From JAFAGX01 sp035623255 (GTDB lineage Bacteria > Acidobacteriota > Terriglobia > Terriglobales > Acidobacteriaceae), in the NCBI GenBank assembly GCA_035623255.1, contig DASPTU010000018.1:1-13095 (forward strand): a stretch of 13,095 nucleotides of DNA, read 5' to 3'. Under the pieces are notes generated by a model that ran no database searches, had not been told where the DNA came from, and saw only the letters and a program-made list of their open reading frames with translations. Position numbers and translations under genes: made by a program. Below are positions 1 through 8,809 of this stretch, piece after piece (position 1 is the stretch's first letter; each line of letters starts with the position of its first letter).

Positions 1-3000
1 GTGCTTGTCACTGATGTTGACGCCTTGCAAGCGGTAGACTTCCTGGATTTCGTTCACCAGGTAAGCCTGCAGTTCCTTCTCGCCGAGCACAGCCAGGATG
101 TCGTGCGGGTTAAGCGGGCCGTCCATCAGCGGTTCACCCGCTTTGACGCGCTCGCCTTCCTGTACGTTGATGTGCACGCCGCGTGGCACTGAGTACTCCT
201 TTTCCGTGCCATTGTCCGCGATCACGTAGATTTTGCGCTGACCCTTCGAAACCTCGCCGAACTTGACCGTGCCATCGATTTCGCTGATGACCGCAGTCTC
301 GTGTGGCTTACGGGCTTCGAACAGTTCGACCACGCGCGGCAGACCACCGGTGATGTCCTTCGTCTTGGTGGTTTCGCGCGGGATCTTGGCCAGCACATCT
401 CCCGGATGCACCGTATCGCCATCGGCCACCATGAGGTGAGCGCGTGATGGCATTAGGTAGCGCTTGCTGGTCTTGCCTTTGATCACGATCGTCGGCTGCC
501 GCTTCTCATCAGGTGAATCGGCCACAACGTGACGCGACAATCCCGTCACTTCGTCCACTTCTTCATGCAGCGTGACCCCTTCCTGCAGGTCTTTGAACTG
601 CACCGTGCCGCCGATTTCGGTGAGGATGGCGAAGGTATAGGGATCCCACTCGACCATCACATCGCCCAGCTTGACCTGGTCGCCTTCGTTGACCTTCACG
701 CGCGCGCCGTACACAACCGAATAGCGCTCGCGTTCGCGGTTCTTGTCGTCGACCACCGCGATGGACCCTTGGCGATTCATCACCACCAGGTCTCCAGTTT
801 TCGACTTCACCGTTTGCAAACCAATGAAGCGAACTGTACCGTTGCTCTTAACTTCCAGTCGCGACTGCTCGGAGACTCGCGATGCCGTGCCGCCGATGTG
901 GAACGTACGCATCGTAAGCTGCGTTCCCGGCTCGCCGATCGACTGCGCCGCGATCACACCGACAGCTTCGCCCAGTTCGACCAAACGCCCTGACGCCAGG
1001 TTGCGCCCATAGCACATCACGCAGACGCCGCGTTTCGATTCACAGGTCAGCACCGAGCGGATTTTCACCCTCTCAATACCTGCCGCTTGAATCGCACCGG
1101 CAAGGTCTTCCGTGATTTCCTGGTTGATATCCACGACCACGTTGCCGTCGTAGTCTTTGATCTTCTCGAGTGAGACGCGGCCCACAATTCGGTCGCGCAG
1201 CGGCTCGATGATTTCACCTGCTTCGACGATACCGGAGACATAGATTCCATCGACCGTTCCGCAATCGTATTCGCTGATGATGACGTCCTGCGCCACGTCA
1301 ACGAGACGACGGGTCAGATAGCCGGAATCAGCAGTCTTCAGCGCCGTATCGGCTAAGCCCTTACGCGCCCCGTGCGTCGAGATGAAGTACTGCAACACCG
1401 TCAACCCCTCGCGGAAATTGGCGGTGATTGGCGACTCGATGATTTCGCCCGAAGGCTTCGCCATCAAGCCGCGCATTCCCGAGAGCTGACGAATCTGCTG
1501 TTTCGATCCGCGGGCGCCCGAATCAGCCATGACGTAAATAGGATTGATCGCTCCCTCTTTGTCGCGCTGCTGCATCTCGGCGAACATCTCATCGGCAACT
1601 TTCTCGGTAATCGCCGACCAGATCTCAATCACCTTGTTATAACGTTCGCCGTTGGTGATGGCCCCATCCAGGTATTGCTGTTGGACGCTCACCACCTGCT
1701 TCTCGGCATCGCGAACCAGAGTCTTCTTGTTGTCCGGAATGACCATGTCGTCGATGCCAATCGAGAGTCCGGCCCGGGTCGCAAAGCGGAACCCGAGTTC
1801 CTTCACCTCGTCGAGCATCTTGACTGTGGTTTCAAGCCCGTACGTCAGGTAGCAGAAGCTGACCAGCGCGCCAATCCCTTTCTTTTTGAGCAAGCCGTTG
1901 ATGAATGGCATGCCCTTGGGGAGATGATCATTCAGAATGGCGCGCCCGACCGTGGTGTTGAGAAACGCCCGGTCATAGGCCGTCGGCTCGGTGTGAATGA
2001 TGTCCTGATCGTCATACGCCTGGGTGAGGTCGATCACTTCGCCGGTGTACCGCAACCGGATCGGCGTCAGCGTCTCCACATCCCCCGCCTCGAGAGCCAG
2101 CAAAACCTCCTCGATGTTGGCGAAGGCGCGGCCTTCTCCTTTCGCGCCGGGCTTGCCCTTCGTCAGATAGTAGAGGCCAAGCACCATGTCCTGAGTCGGC
2201 ACGGTGATCGGGTGTCCTGATGCCGGCGACAGAATGTTGTGTGACGACAGCATCAGCACACTGGCTTCGACCTGCGCTTCCGGAGACAGTGGAATGTGGA
2301 CCGCCATCTGATCGCCGTCAAAGTCCGCGTTGAATGCGGTACAGACCAAGGGGTGAATCTTGATGGCCTTGCCTTCCACCAGCACCGGTTCAAATGCCTG
2401 AATACCAAGACGATGCAATGTTGGAGCGCGGTTTAGGAGCACCGGATGGTCTTTGATGACCTCTTCCAGAATGTCCCACACGATCGGTTCTTGCTGCTCC
2501 ACCATTTCCTTTGCCTGCTTGATGGTGGTGCAATGCCCGGTCTGCTCCAGCCGGTGATAAATAAACGGCTTGAACAGCTCCAGAGCCATTTTCTTGGGCA
2601 GACCACACTGGTGCAGCTTAAGTTCCGGCCCGACCACGATCACCGAACGACCGGAGTAATCCACGCGCTTGCCCAACAGATTCTGCCGGAATCTGCCCTG
2701 TTTGCCTTTCAGCGTGTCGGACAAAGACTTCAGCGGACGATTGTTGGCGCCACGCAGGATGCGTCCTCTGCGACCGTTGTCAAAGAGCGCATCGACAGCT
2801 TCTTGCAGCATGCGCTTTTCGTTTCGAACGATCACTTCCGGCGCATGCAGATCCATCAGCTTCTTGAGGCGGTTGTTACGATTGATAACACGGCGATACA
2901 GATCGTTCAGATCCGAAGTCGCAAAGCGCCCACCATCCAGAGGAACAAGAGGGCGCAACTCCGGCGGAATCACCGGAATCACGTCCAGAATCATCCAAAA

Positions 3001-3705
3001 CGGCTTATTGCCGCTCTTGCGGAATGCCTCTACAACCTTCAGGCGCTTGGCATATTTGAGCTTCTTCTGCTGCGAGTTTTCGTTCTTCATTTTCTCGCGC
3101 AATTCAGTCGCGAGGGTCTCGATGTCCACCCGCTTGAGAAGTTCCTTGATCGCTTCGGCGCCCATCATGGCCTTGAAGCCAGCGGGCCGATATTGCTGGT
3201 CCAATTCCCGGAACTTGGCCTCGTCCTTGATGACCTCGCGCTCACGTACGGGCGCATCACCGGGCTCGACTACAACATAGGCTTCGAAGTACAGAACGGA
3301 CTCGAGGTCCCGCAGAGAGATATCCAACAGGTGCCCGATGCGGCTGGGCAATCCCTTAAAGAACCACACGTGCGAGCAGGGCGACGCCAGTTCGATGTGC
3401 CCTAGTCGTTCGCGGCGCACTTTGGAAAGCGTGACTTCCACACCGCACTTGTCGCAGATGACACCGCGGTGCTTCATCCGCTTATACTTGCCGCACAGAC
3501 ACTCCCAATCGGTTACGGGGCCGAAGATGCGGGCACAGAACAATCCGTCCCGCTCTGGTTTAAAGGTTCGATAGTTGATGGTCTCCGGTTTGGTGACTTC
3601 GCCATGCGACCAGCTTCGGATTTTTTCCGGAGAGGCCAGGCTGATGCGAATGGCATCGAAATCAGCAATAGGATTTGCCAGATCAAAGGGGCTCGAACGA
3701 AACAA
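1..3705 (-). CDS. rpoC: RNA polymerase beta prime subunit, 3' end cut by window edge
   Basis: Largest subunit of the core RNA polymerase; with beta it forms the catalytic cleft. 1235 codons are present and the frame is still open at base 1. The last residues read VNISDKH, so by comparison with E. coli roughly 150 C-terminal residues lie outside. Seen motifs: N-terminal zinc site C69, C71, C84, C87; catalytic NADFDGDQ at residues 459-466 (bases 2296-2331) with the three Mg-binding aspartates D461, D463, D465; second zinc site C815, C888, C895, C898; trigger loop MRTFHIGG from residue 932, followed by a long beta-rich insert of the SI3 type. Numbering almost equals E. coli. The start is TTG at 3703-3705: no in-frame ATG or GTG lies nearby, a GGAGG sits 6 nt upstream, and an in-frame TGA closes the frame further up. 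It follows rpoB after 184 bp and is presumably co-transcribed. Confidence 0.98.
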   Translation of the reverse strand, partial: MFRSSPFDLANPIADFDAIRISLASPEKIRSWSHGEVTKPETINYRTFKPERDGLFCARIFGPVTDWECLCGKYKRMKHRGVICDKCGVEVTLSKVRRERLGHIELASPCSHVWFFKGLPSRIGHLLDISLRDLESVLYFEAYVVVEPGDAPVREREVIKDEAKFRELDQQYRPAGFKAMMGAEAIKELLKRVDIETLATELREKMKNENSQQKKLKYAKRLKVVEAFRKSGNKPFWMILDVIPVIPPELRPLVPLDGGRFATSDLNDLYRRVINRNNRLKKLMDLHAPEVIVRNEKRMLQEAVDALFDNGRRGRILRGANNRPLKSLSDTLKGKQGRFRQNLLGKRVDYSGRSVIVVGPELKLHQCGLPKKMALELFKPFIYHRLEQTGHCTTIKQAKEMVEQQEPIVWDILEEVIKDHPVLLNRAPTLHRLGIQAFEPVLVEGKAIKIHPLVCTAFNADFDGDQMAVHIPLSPEAQVEASVLMLSSHNILSPASGHPITVPTQDMVLGLYYLTKGKPGAKGEGRAFANIEEVLLALEAGDVETLTPIRLRYTGEVIDLTQAYDDQDIIHTEPTAYDRAFLNTTVGRAILNDHLPKGMPFINGLLKKKGIGALVSFCYLTYGLETTVKMLDEVKELGFRFATRAGLSIGIDDMVIPDNKKTLVRDAEKQVVSVQQQYLDGAITNGERYNKVIEIWSAITEKVADEMFAEMQQRDKEGAINPIYVMADSGARGSKQQIRQLSGMRGLMAKPSGEIIESPITANFREGLTVLQYFISTHGARKGLADTALKTADSGYLTRRLVDVAQDVIISEYDCGTVDGIYVSGIVEAGEIIEPLRDRIVGRVSLEKIKDYDGNVVVDINQEITEDLAGAIQAAGIERVKIRSVLTCESKRGVCVMCYGRNLASGRLVELGEAVGVIAAQSIGEPGTQLTMRTFHIGGTASRVSEQSRLEVKSNGTVRFIGLQTVKSKTGDLVVMNRQGSIAVVDDKNRERERYSVVYGARVKVNEGDQVKLGDVMVEWDPYTFAILTEIGGTVQFKDLQEGVTLHEEVDEVTGLSRHVVADSPDEKRQPTIVIKGKTSKRYLMPSRAHLMVADGDTVHPGDVLAKIPRETTKTKDITGGLPRVVELFEARKPHETAVISEIDGTVKFGEVSKGQRKIYVIADNGTEKEYSVPRGVHINVQEGERVKAGEPLMDGPLNPHDILAVLGEKELQAYLVNEIQEVYRLQGVNISDKH

Positions 3706-3711
3706 GGTGTT

Positions 3712-3716
3712 CCTCC
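3712..3716 (-). promoter_or_regulatory. rpoC ribosome binding site, decides a TTG start
   Basis: Minus-strand GGAGG lies 6 nt before the TTG codon at 3703-3705. The protein then begins MFRSSPFD, matching the family start region just before the SPFD motif. No ATG or GTG is available between the upstream in-frame TGA and the conserved sequence, so the Shine-Dalgarno match fixes the start. Confidence 0.8.
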
Positions 3717-3733
3717 ACTTCCTGCTCTCTGCT

Positions 3734-3760
3734 GGTACCGGGTATCAAGTACCCGGCACC
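3734..3760 (-). repeat. Strong hairpin in the rpoB-rpoC spacer
   Basis: Arms 3734-3744 and 3750-3760 are 11 nt with one mismatch, around a 5-nt loop; the core is GGTACCGGGTA facing its complement. There is no T-run on the transcribed strand after it, so it does not look like an intrinsic terminator. It ends about 18 nt upstream of the rpoC GGAGG. The rest of the 184-bp spacer (3706-3889) shows no other clear signal. It could be an mRNA processing or stability hairpin, or a dispersed genomic repeat. Confidence 0.7.
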
Positions 3761-3889
3761 GAGTTATTGTTCCGCGTCGGTTGAGAGCGTGAACCCCGCG
3801 AAACCGTTTTCCAAATTCCTTCGTGTAGCGCTGCCCTCTGGCCGGCTGTCGTGCGTCTCACACGCTACTCGGACGCCGAAACAGCTACG

Positions 3890-6800
3890 TTAGTCGGCTG
3901 CAGCCGCGACGGTCGGCTTCTTTTCACCGGCCTTAATCAACTCCACGTCCAGACACAGCGATTGCAACTCACGAATCAGCACGTTAAAGGACTCGGGCAC
4001 GCCCGGCTCCATAGCAGCTTCGCCCTTCACGATGGCCTCGTAAATCTTGGTTCGGCCATAAACGTCGTCGGACTTCGCCGTCAACAGCTCCTGCAGGATG
4101 AACGCGGCACCGTAAGCTTCCAGCGCCCAGACTTCCATTTCTCCGAAGCGCTGGCCGCCAAACTGCGCCTTTCCGCCCAGCGGCTGCTGGGTGATCAACG
4201 AATACGGCCCGATGGAGCGAGCGTGAATCTTGTCGTCCACCAGGTGCGAGAGCTTCAGCATGTAGATGTAACCCACCGTGACCGGCTGTTCGAACTTGTC
4301 GCCAGTCATGCCGTCGTACAGATAGGTCTTGCCCGGCTCCGGCAGTCCAGCTTGTTTGAGCAGCGCCTTGATCTCTGTTTCCTTTGCGCCGTCAAACACG
4401 GGAGAGCCAGTAAACACGCCGCGCTTCAAAGTCGGAGCAACCGCCATCAGTTCCTCATCGCTCAGTTCAGCAATCGTGTCAGCCAACACCGTGTCCTTGA
4501 ACAGGGCCTTCAGTTCTCGGCGAACTGCTTCTTCCTTGGAGTTCTCCGCCAAAAGCTCGGCAATTTTCTTGCCCAGTTCTTGTCCTGCCCAACCCAGGTG
4601 AGTCTCAAGAATCTGACCCACATTCATACGGGATGGCACGCCAAGCGGATTGAGCACGATCTCCACCGGCGTTCCCTCTTCGAGGTACGGCATGTCTTCT
4701 TCCGGCAGAATCCGCGCGATCACGCCCTTGTTGCCATGGCGGCCGGCCATCTTGTCGCCCACGCTCAGCTTGCGCTTCATCGCGATGTAAACTTTCACCA
4801 GCTTGATTACGCCGGGTGGCAATTCATCGCCCTTGGTAAGCTTTTCCTTCTTCTCGTTGACGATCTTCTTGAGCACATCAATCTGGCGCGAGGTCATTTC
4901 CTCGATCTCATCGATCTGCTCATTGACCCGCGGATCTTTGTCGTCGTACTTGATTCGTTTCAGGTTGCGAGTCGAAATCCGCTCAATCGTGTCGCGATCA
5001 AGGATGGTGCCCTTGGTCAGCAAGCGCTTGTTGGTTCGCTCGTCGTGCAGGTCAGCCTGCACTTCCTTACCGCCCAGGATATTCTCGAGGCGCTTCAGGC
5101 GCTCATCGGTAAGAATTCGGATTTCATCTGACAGGTTCTTTTCCAGCTTGGCGATCTGGGTTGCTTCAATCGCTTTGGCCCGCTCGTCTTTCTCCTGGCC
5201 TTTCCGGGAGAAGATCTTAACGTCCACAATCACGCCCTCAATACCCGGCGGGCAGTAGAGAGAGGCATCGCGTACGTCGCCGGCTTTCTCACCGAAGATC
5301 GCGCGCAACAGCTTCTCTTCCGGAGTGAGTTGCGTTTCTCCCTTCGGAGTAACTTTGCCAACCAGGATGTCGCCCTGTTTCACTGTCGCACCGATCCGGA
5401 TGACCCCAGCTTCGTCCAGATTGCGCAGCATCGACTCACTGACGTTCGGAATGTCGCGCGTGACCTCTTCGGGCCCGAGCTTAGTGTCGCGGGATTCAAG
5501 CTCGAATTCCTCGATATGCACCGACGTGTAGTAGTCTTCCTTCACCAGCTTCTCGGAGACGAGAATCGCGTCTTCGAAGTTGTAGCCGCGCCATGGCATG
5601 AAAGCCACCAGCACGTTGCGTCCCAGAGCCAGCTCGCCGTGATCCGTGCAAGGACCATCAGCGATGACTTGCCCCTTCAAGACATGCTGCCCCTTCTGCA
5701 CCACTGGCTTCTGATTGATACAGGTGTTCTGGTTGGAGCGTTTAAACTTCGTGAGCTGATAGATGTCGCTACCCACCTCACGCGAAAGCTGCCCCGGATG
5801 ATGTTCGCCCTCGACACGAACGATGATTCGTTCCGAGTCGACAGAATCCACAACTCCATTGCGTCGCGCCAGCACCACCGCTCCCGAGTCTCGTGCCGTG
5901 ACACCTTCCATGCCGGTGCCTACAATCGGAGCTTCCGCCCTCAGCAGAGGGACCGATTGCCGCTGCATATTCGCGCCCATCAGCGCTCGGTTGGCATCAT
6001 CGTGCTCCAGGAACGGCACAAGAGAGGCCGCCACTGACACGAGCTGTTTCGGGCTGACGTCGATGTAGTCCACTTCTTCGCGGTTGACGAGCACGAAGTT
6101 GCCCGCCTTACGAGCGTTCACCAGGTCGCCCACAATCCGCAGCTTGTCATCGAGTTCGACGTTGGCCTGAGCAATCACGTGCCGGTCTTCCTCCCAGGCT
6201 GAAAGATAGAACGAATACGGACCGACGTCGGCCGGCTTCTTCCGCCGCTCCTTCAGCTCCGCATTAATCTTCTCGATCTCGTGCTTTTCCACGTGATCGC
6301 CGACTTTAAAGTCGCTGTCGCCGGCGTTGACGATGGTCACATAATCAATCACCCGGCCGTTCTTCACGCGCCGATACGGCGACTCGATAAAGCCGTAGTC
6401 ATTGATTCGCGCGTAGCAGCTTAGGGACGAGATCAGACCGATGTTGGGACCTTCCGGCGTCTCAATCGGGCAGATTCGGCCATAGTGTGTCGGATGAACG
6501 TCGCGCACTTCAAATCCTGCTCGCTCACGTGACAGACCGCCCGGTCCAAGCGCCGACAAACGCCGCTTGTGCGTGATTTCCGACAGCGGATTCGTCTGGT
6601 CCATGAACTGAGAAAGTTGCGAGGAGCCGAAAAACTCGCGGATTGCAGCCATCACCGGCTTCGCGTTCACAAGGTCATGCGGCATTGCCGTCGACATTTC
6701 CTGGTACACGCTCATCTTTTCCTTGATGGCGCGTTCCATGCGGACCAGGCCAATGCGGAATTGGTTTTCGAGCAACTCGCCGACCGCCCGCACCCGCCGG

Positions 6801-8353
6801 TTGCCCAGGTGATCGATGTCATCCACGGCGCCAATGTTCTTGCGCAGTTTCAGCAGATACCGGATCGTCGCGTAAAAATCCTCGGGTTCGAGCGTGCGAT
6901 TTTCCAGGTTTGTGGCATCGTTCTTCTCGAACAGCTTGATGTTGAACTTCAGCCGGCCCACGCGCGAGAAATCATATTTCCGCGGATCAAAGAACATTCC
7001 GTGGAACAAAGCCGTCGCTGTATCGAGCGTCGGCGGGTCGCCCGGCCGCAGTTTGCGGTAAATCTCGATCAGCGCCTCCTGCGGCGTAGTCACCGAATCC
7101 CGCTTCAACGTCTGGCTGATGACCGTTCCGACATCGTCGCGCTCCGGGAAGAAGACGCTCATTTCCACCACATTCGAATCGAAAATCTTCGAAAGCTTGT
7201 CGGCGGTTAGTTCAGAATTGGCCTCGAGCAGAACCTCGCCGGTTGTCGTATCCACGACGTCGCTCGCGACCCAGGCGCCTTCCAGATCGGAAATGTCGAC
7301 TTCGATCTCGCTGATTTTCGCCTTCTGAATTTCTTTCAGGACCGCAGCATTAATCTTGCGGCCGGAGTGCGCAATCTCCTCCCCCGAGCGGTTCTTGATG
7401 CTGCGCGCCAGCTTCATTCCCAGCAAGTTCGTCGGCTTCTCGCTCGCCGGGTCAAGCGTCCAAAACAGCTTTTTGTCGCGGATTACTAGCCGGTCCACCG
7501 TGTAAAACGTGCGCAGAATGTCTTCGCTGGAACGCAAGCCCAGCGCACGCAGGAAGATCGTTCCCAGGAATTTGCGTTTGCGATCGATGCGCACATACAG
7601 CACGTTCTTCTGGTCGTATTCAAATTCCACCCATGACCCGCGATACGGAATGATCTTGCCCAAGAAATACGTGCGATTATTCGCTGTCTCGAAAAACACT
7701 CCAGGTGAGCGGTGCAGCTGGCTCACGATCACGCGTTCCGTGCCGTTCACAATAAACGTGCCGTTATCGGTCATCAGCGGCACATCGCCAAAGAAAACCT
7801 CTTGCTCCTTGATGTCGCGGATGGACCGGTTCCCGGTCTCTGCGTCCTTGTCAAAAATCGTCAGACGCATCGTGACCTTCAGCGGCGCTGAGTAGGTCAT
7901 GCCGCGCTCTTCGCACTCGGCAACGTCATACTTCAGTTGCAAGCCCACCGGGTCGCCACACTTATTGCAGAAGTCTGGCGTGTTCGCGTTATACGTACCG
8001 CATTTGGTACACAGCACATCGCCGGGATGAAACGGATCGGTAATTACCGTCGAGCCGCAGTTCTTGCAGGTGGTCCGAAGATGATGCAGCCCCTTCAGGT
8101 GCCCGCACTTGCATTCCCAGTTCCCAATTGCGTAATCGACAAACTCCAGCTGCGACACGTTGCGGAAGTCGGTGATCGGAAACACTGATTGAAAAACTGC
8201 CTGCAAACCACCGTCTTCTCGCTCACTCGGCAGCTTGTCCATCTGCAGAAAGCGATCATAGGAACGCTTTTGAACCTCAATCAGGTTCGGAATCTGTATG
8301 GTTGCCGGAATTTTGGAAAAGTCAAACCGCTTGCGGAATCCATTATTGGACAT
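3890..8353 (-). CDS. rpoB: RNA polymerase beta subunit
   Basis: Second large subunit of core RNA polymerase, forming one wall of the active cleft and the rifampicin pocket. It has 1487 residues, longer than the 1342 of E. coli. Part of the excess is a cysteine-rich insert at residues about 78-137. Visible landmarks: the SVFPI and ECEERGMTYSAPL region at the N-terminus; LMTDNGTFIVNGTERVIVSQ; the rifampicin cluster with Q582, D585, H595, R598 and S600 (E. coli Q513, D516, H526, R529, S531), all the sensitive-type residues; active-site lysines K1201 and K1209 in GDKMAGRHGNKG; and the C-terminal clamp region GGKAQFGGQRFGEMEVWALEAYGAA. The ATG at 8351-8353 has GGGAG 7 nt upstream. The C-terminus ends in an alanine-rich tail. 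It lies 456 bp after rplL and 184 bp before rpoC. Confidence 0.99.
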   Translation of the reverse strand: MSNNGFRKRFDFSKIPATIQIPNLIEVQKRSYDRFLQMDKLPSEREDGGLQAVFQSVFPITDFRNVSQLEFVDYAIGNWECKCGHLKGLHHLRTTCKNCGSTVITDPFHPGDVLCTKCGTYNANTPDFCNKCGDPVGLQLKYDVAECEERGMTYSAPLKVTMRLTIFDKDAETGNRSIRDIKEQEVFFGDVPLMTDNGTFIVNGTERVIVSQLHRSPGVFFETANNRTYFLGKIIPYRGSWVEFEYDQKNVLYVRIDRKRKFLGTIFLRALGLRSSEDILRTFYTVDRLVIRDKKLFWTLDPASEKPTNLLGMKLARSIKNRSGEEIAHSGRKINAAVLKEIQKAKISEIEVDISDLEGAWVASDVVDTTTGEVLLEANSELTADKLSKIFDSNVVEMSVFFPERDDVGTVISQTLKRDSVTTPQEALIEIYRKLRPGDPPTLDTATALFHGMFFDPRKYDFSRVGRLKFNIKLFEKNDATNLENRTLEPEDFYATIRYLLKLRKNIGAVDDIDHLGNRRVRAVGELLENQFRIGLVRMERAIKEKMSVYQEMSTAMPHDLVNAKPVMAAIREFFGSSQLSQFMDQTNPLSEITHKRRLSALGPGGLSRERAGFEVRDVHPTHYGRICPIETPEGPNIGLISSLSCYARINDYGFIESPYRRVKNGRVIDYVTIVNAGDSDFKVGDHVEKHEIEKINAELKERRKKPADVGPYSFYLSAWEEDRHVIAQANVELDDKLRIVGDLVNARKAGNFVLVNREEVDYIDVSPKQLVSVAASLVPFLEHDDANRALMGANMQRQSVPLLRAEAPIVGTGMEGVTARDSGAVVLARRNGVVDSVDSERIIVRVEGEHHPGQLSREVGSDIYQLTKFKRSNQNTCINQKPVVQKGQHVLKGQVIADGPCTDHGELALGRNVLVAFMPWRGYNFEDAILVSEKLVKEDYYTSVHIEEFELESRDTKLGPEEVTRDIPNVSESMLRNLDEAGVIRIGATVKQGDILVGKVTPKGETQLTPEEKLLRAIFGEKAGDVRDASLYCPPGIEGVIVDVKIFSRKGQEKDERAKAIEATQIAKLEKNLSDEIRILTDERLKRLENILGGKEVQADLHDERTNKRLLTKGTILDRDTIERISTRNLKRIKYDDKDPRVNEQIDEIEEMTSRQIDVLKKIVNEKKEKLTKGDELPPGVIKLVKVYIAMKRKLSVGDKMAGRHGNKGVIARILPEEDMPYLEEGTPVEIVLNPLGVPSRMNVGQILETHLGWAGQELGKKIAELLAENSKEEAVRRELKALFKDTVLADTIAELSDEELMAVAPTLKRGVFTGSPVFDGAKETEIKALLKQAGLPEPGKTYLYDGMTGDKFEQPVTVGYIYMLKLSHLVDDKIHARSIGPYSLITQQPLGGKAQFGGQRFGEMEVWALEAYGAAFILQELLTAKSDDVYGRTKIYEAIVKGEAAMEPGVPESFNVLIRELQSLCLDVELIKAGEKKPTVAAAAD
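7943..8122 (-). other. Double zinc-ribbon-like insert inside RpoB
   Basis: This stretch encodes RpoB residues about 78-137, with cysteines at 81, 83, 96, 99, 115, 118, 129 and 132 arranged as CxC, CxxC, CxxC, CxxC and a His-His pair at 90-91. E. coli beta passes directly from the YRLGEP segment to the QECQIRG segment here, so the block is an in-frame addition. Eight cysteines would suit two structural zinc ions. I recall similar sequence in acidobacterial RpoB, so it is probably a lineage trait rather than an aberration. Confidence 0.75.
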
Positions 8354-8561
8354 TCAATTACTCCCAGAATATTCAGGCGACTCCCGTGGCGGCGAGCCGC
8401 AATTTTCGTGGTGCTGACACGGCACCGGGACCATTAAAAGCAGGAAAGATTGAATAAATAGGCGCGCGCCCGCGAGGACATGAATCCCCTCAGGCGCCGT
8501 GAACTGCGCTTGATCTCAATTGAAATGTGTCGTTTCCGCGCCAGTAGTTTCAGGCCTGTTC

Positions 8562-8586
8562 CTGTTCCGCCCTGCCCGCGGAACAG
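8562..8586 (-). repeat. Perfect 9-bp hairpin upstream of rpoB
   Basis: Arms 8562-8570 (CTGTTCCGC) and 8578-8586 are perfectly complementary around a 7-nt loop. No T-run follows in the transcribed direction, so a simple Rho-independent terminator is unlikely. It sits about 210 nt upstream of the rpoB start in a spacer where other bacteria regulate rpoBC read-through. Confidence 0.7.
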
Positions 8587-8655
8587 TCTGCCAACCCGTT
8601 TTGCGACCACACCCGCTTCCCTCGTCCTGTGAAGTGGTAAGTCGCGATCACCTCA

Positions 8656-8713
8656 GTGAAGCTAAGAAAGCGGTGTTATTAATTAGATGCTACCACCACT
8701 CTTAAAGCTTCAC
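8656..8713 (-). repeat. Imperfect long dyad in the rplL-rpoB spacer
   Basis: Outer arms 8656-8663 (GTGAAGCT) and 8706-8713 are perfect complements. Inside, a GCGGTG-like segment faces CACCAC after an asymmetric internal loop, leaving an AT-rich loop. The shape resembles a double-stranded RNA stem of the kind RNase III cuts, but no enzyme specificity can be read from sequence alone. Confidence 0.5.
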
Positions 8714-8726
8714 CAGATCATAAATC

Positions 8727-8732
8727 ATTATA
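8727..8732 (-). promoter_or_regulatory. Possible -10 box for an internal rpoBC promoter
   Basis: The minus strand reads TATAAT exactly, about 374 nt upstream of the rpoB start. At 16-18 nt spacing the upstream hexamers (for example TCGTGG) match TTGACA poorly. The box lies in a locally AT-rich stretch where chance matches are easy. Kept only as a weak candidate. Confidence 0.2.
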
Positions 8733-8754
8733 TTCACGACCTCTGTCTGCCACG

Positions 8755-8775
8755 AGGCGGGCCTCTGACCCGCCT
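8755..8775 (-). repeat. GC-rich hairpin just downstream of rplL
   Basis: Arms 8755-8761 (AGGCGGG) and 8769-8775 pair perfectly around a 7-nt loop, about 35 nt after the rplL stop. The T-run of a classical terminator is missing in the transcribed direction. It could protect the 3' end of a processed rplJL message or act as a partial attenuator before rpoB. Confidence 0.55.
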
Positions 8776-8809
8776 GCCGGGCCCAAGGCCGGTCCCACAC
8801 AAGCAACGG

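Larger units (their letters stand above)
8354..8809 (-). other. 456-bp rplL-rpoB spacer, no gene
   Basis: No protein-coding frame with a family match or plausible start is seen on either strand. It holds a GC-rich hairpin just after rplL (8755-8775), an exact TATAAT (8727-8732, minus strand), an imperfect 58-nt dyad (8656-8713), a perfect 9-bp hairpin (8562-8586) and the rpoB Shine-Dalgarno GGGAG (8361-8365). In E. coli the equivalent spacer holds an attenuator and an RNase III site that set the ratio of L7/L12 to polymerase; a similar role here is inference from position. Confidence 0.6.

Noticed and set aside
1372..2220. 282-residue plus-strand open frame opposite rpoC
   Set aside because: Same reason: a shadow of rpoC without a family match or a convincing ribosome site.
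2446..3405. 319-residue plus-strand open frame opposite rpoC
   Set aside because: Antisense to invariant rpoC motifs; its sequence is dictated by the beta prime codons. No independent signal.
3851..5131. 426-residue plus-strand open frame opposite rpoB
   Set aside because: It lies wholly antisense to conserved rpoB or its spacer, has no recognisable domain and a composition typical of a reverse-complement reading of a GC-rich gene.
6543..6640. Rifampicin-resistance variant in RpoB
   Set aside because: Residues equivalent to Q513, D516, H526, R529 and S531 are all the sensitive type; only conservative neighbours differ from E. coli.
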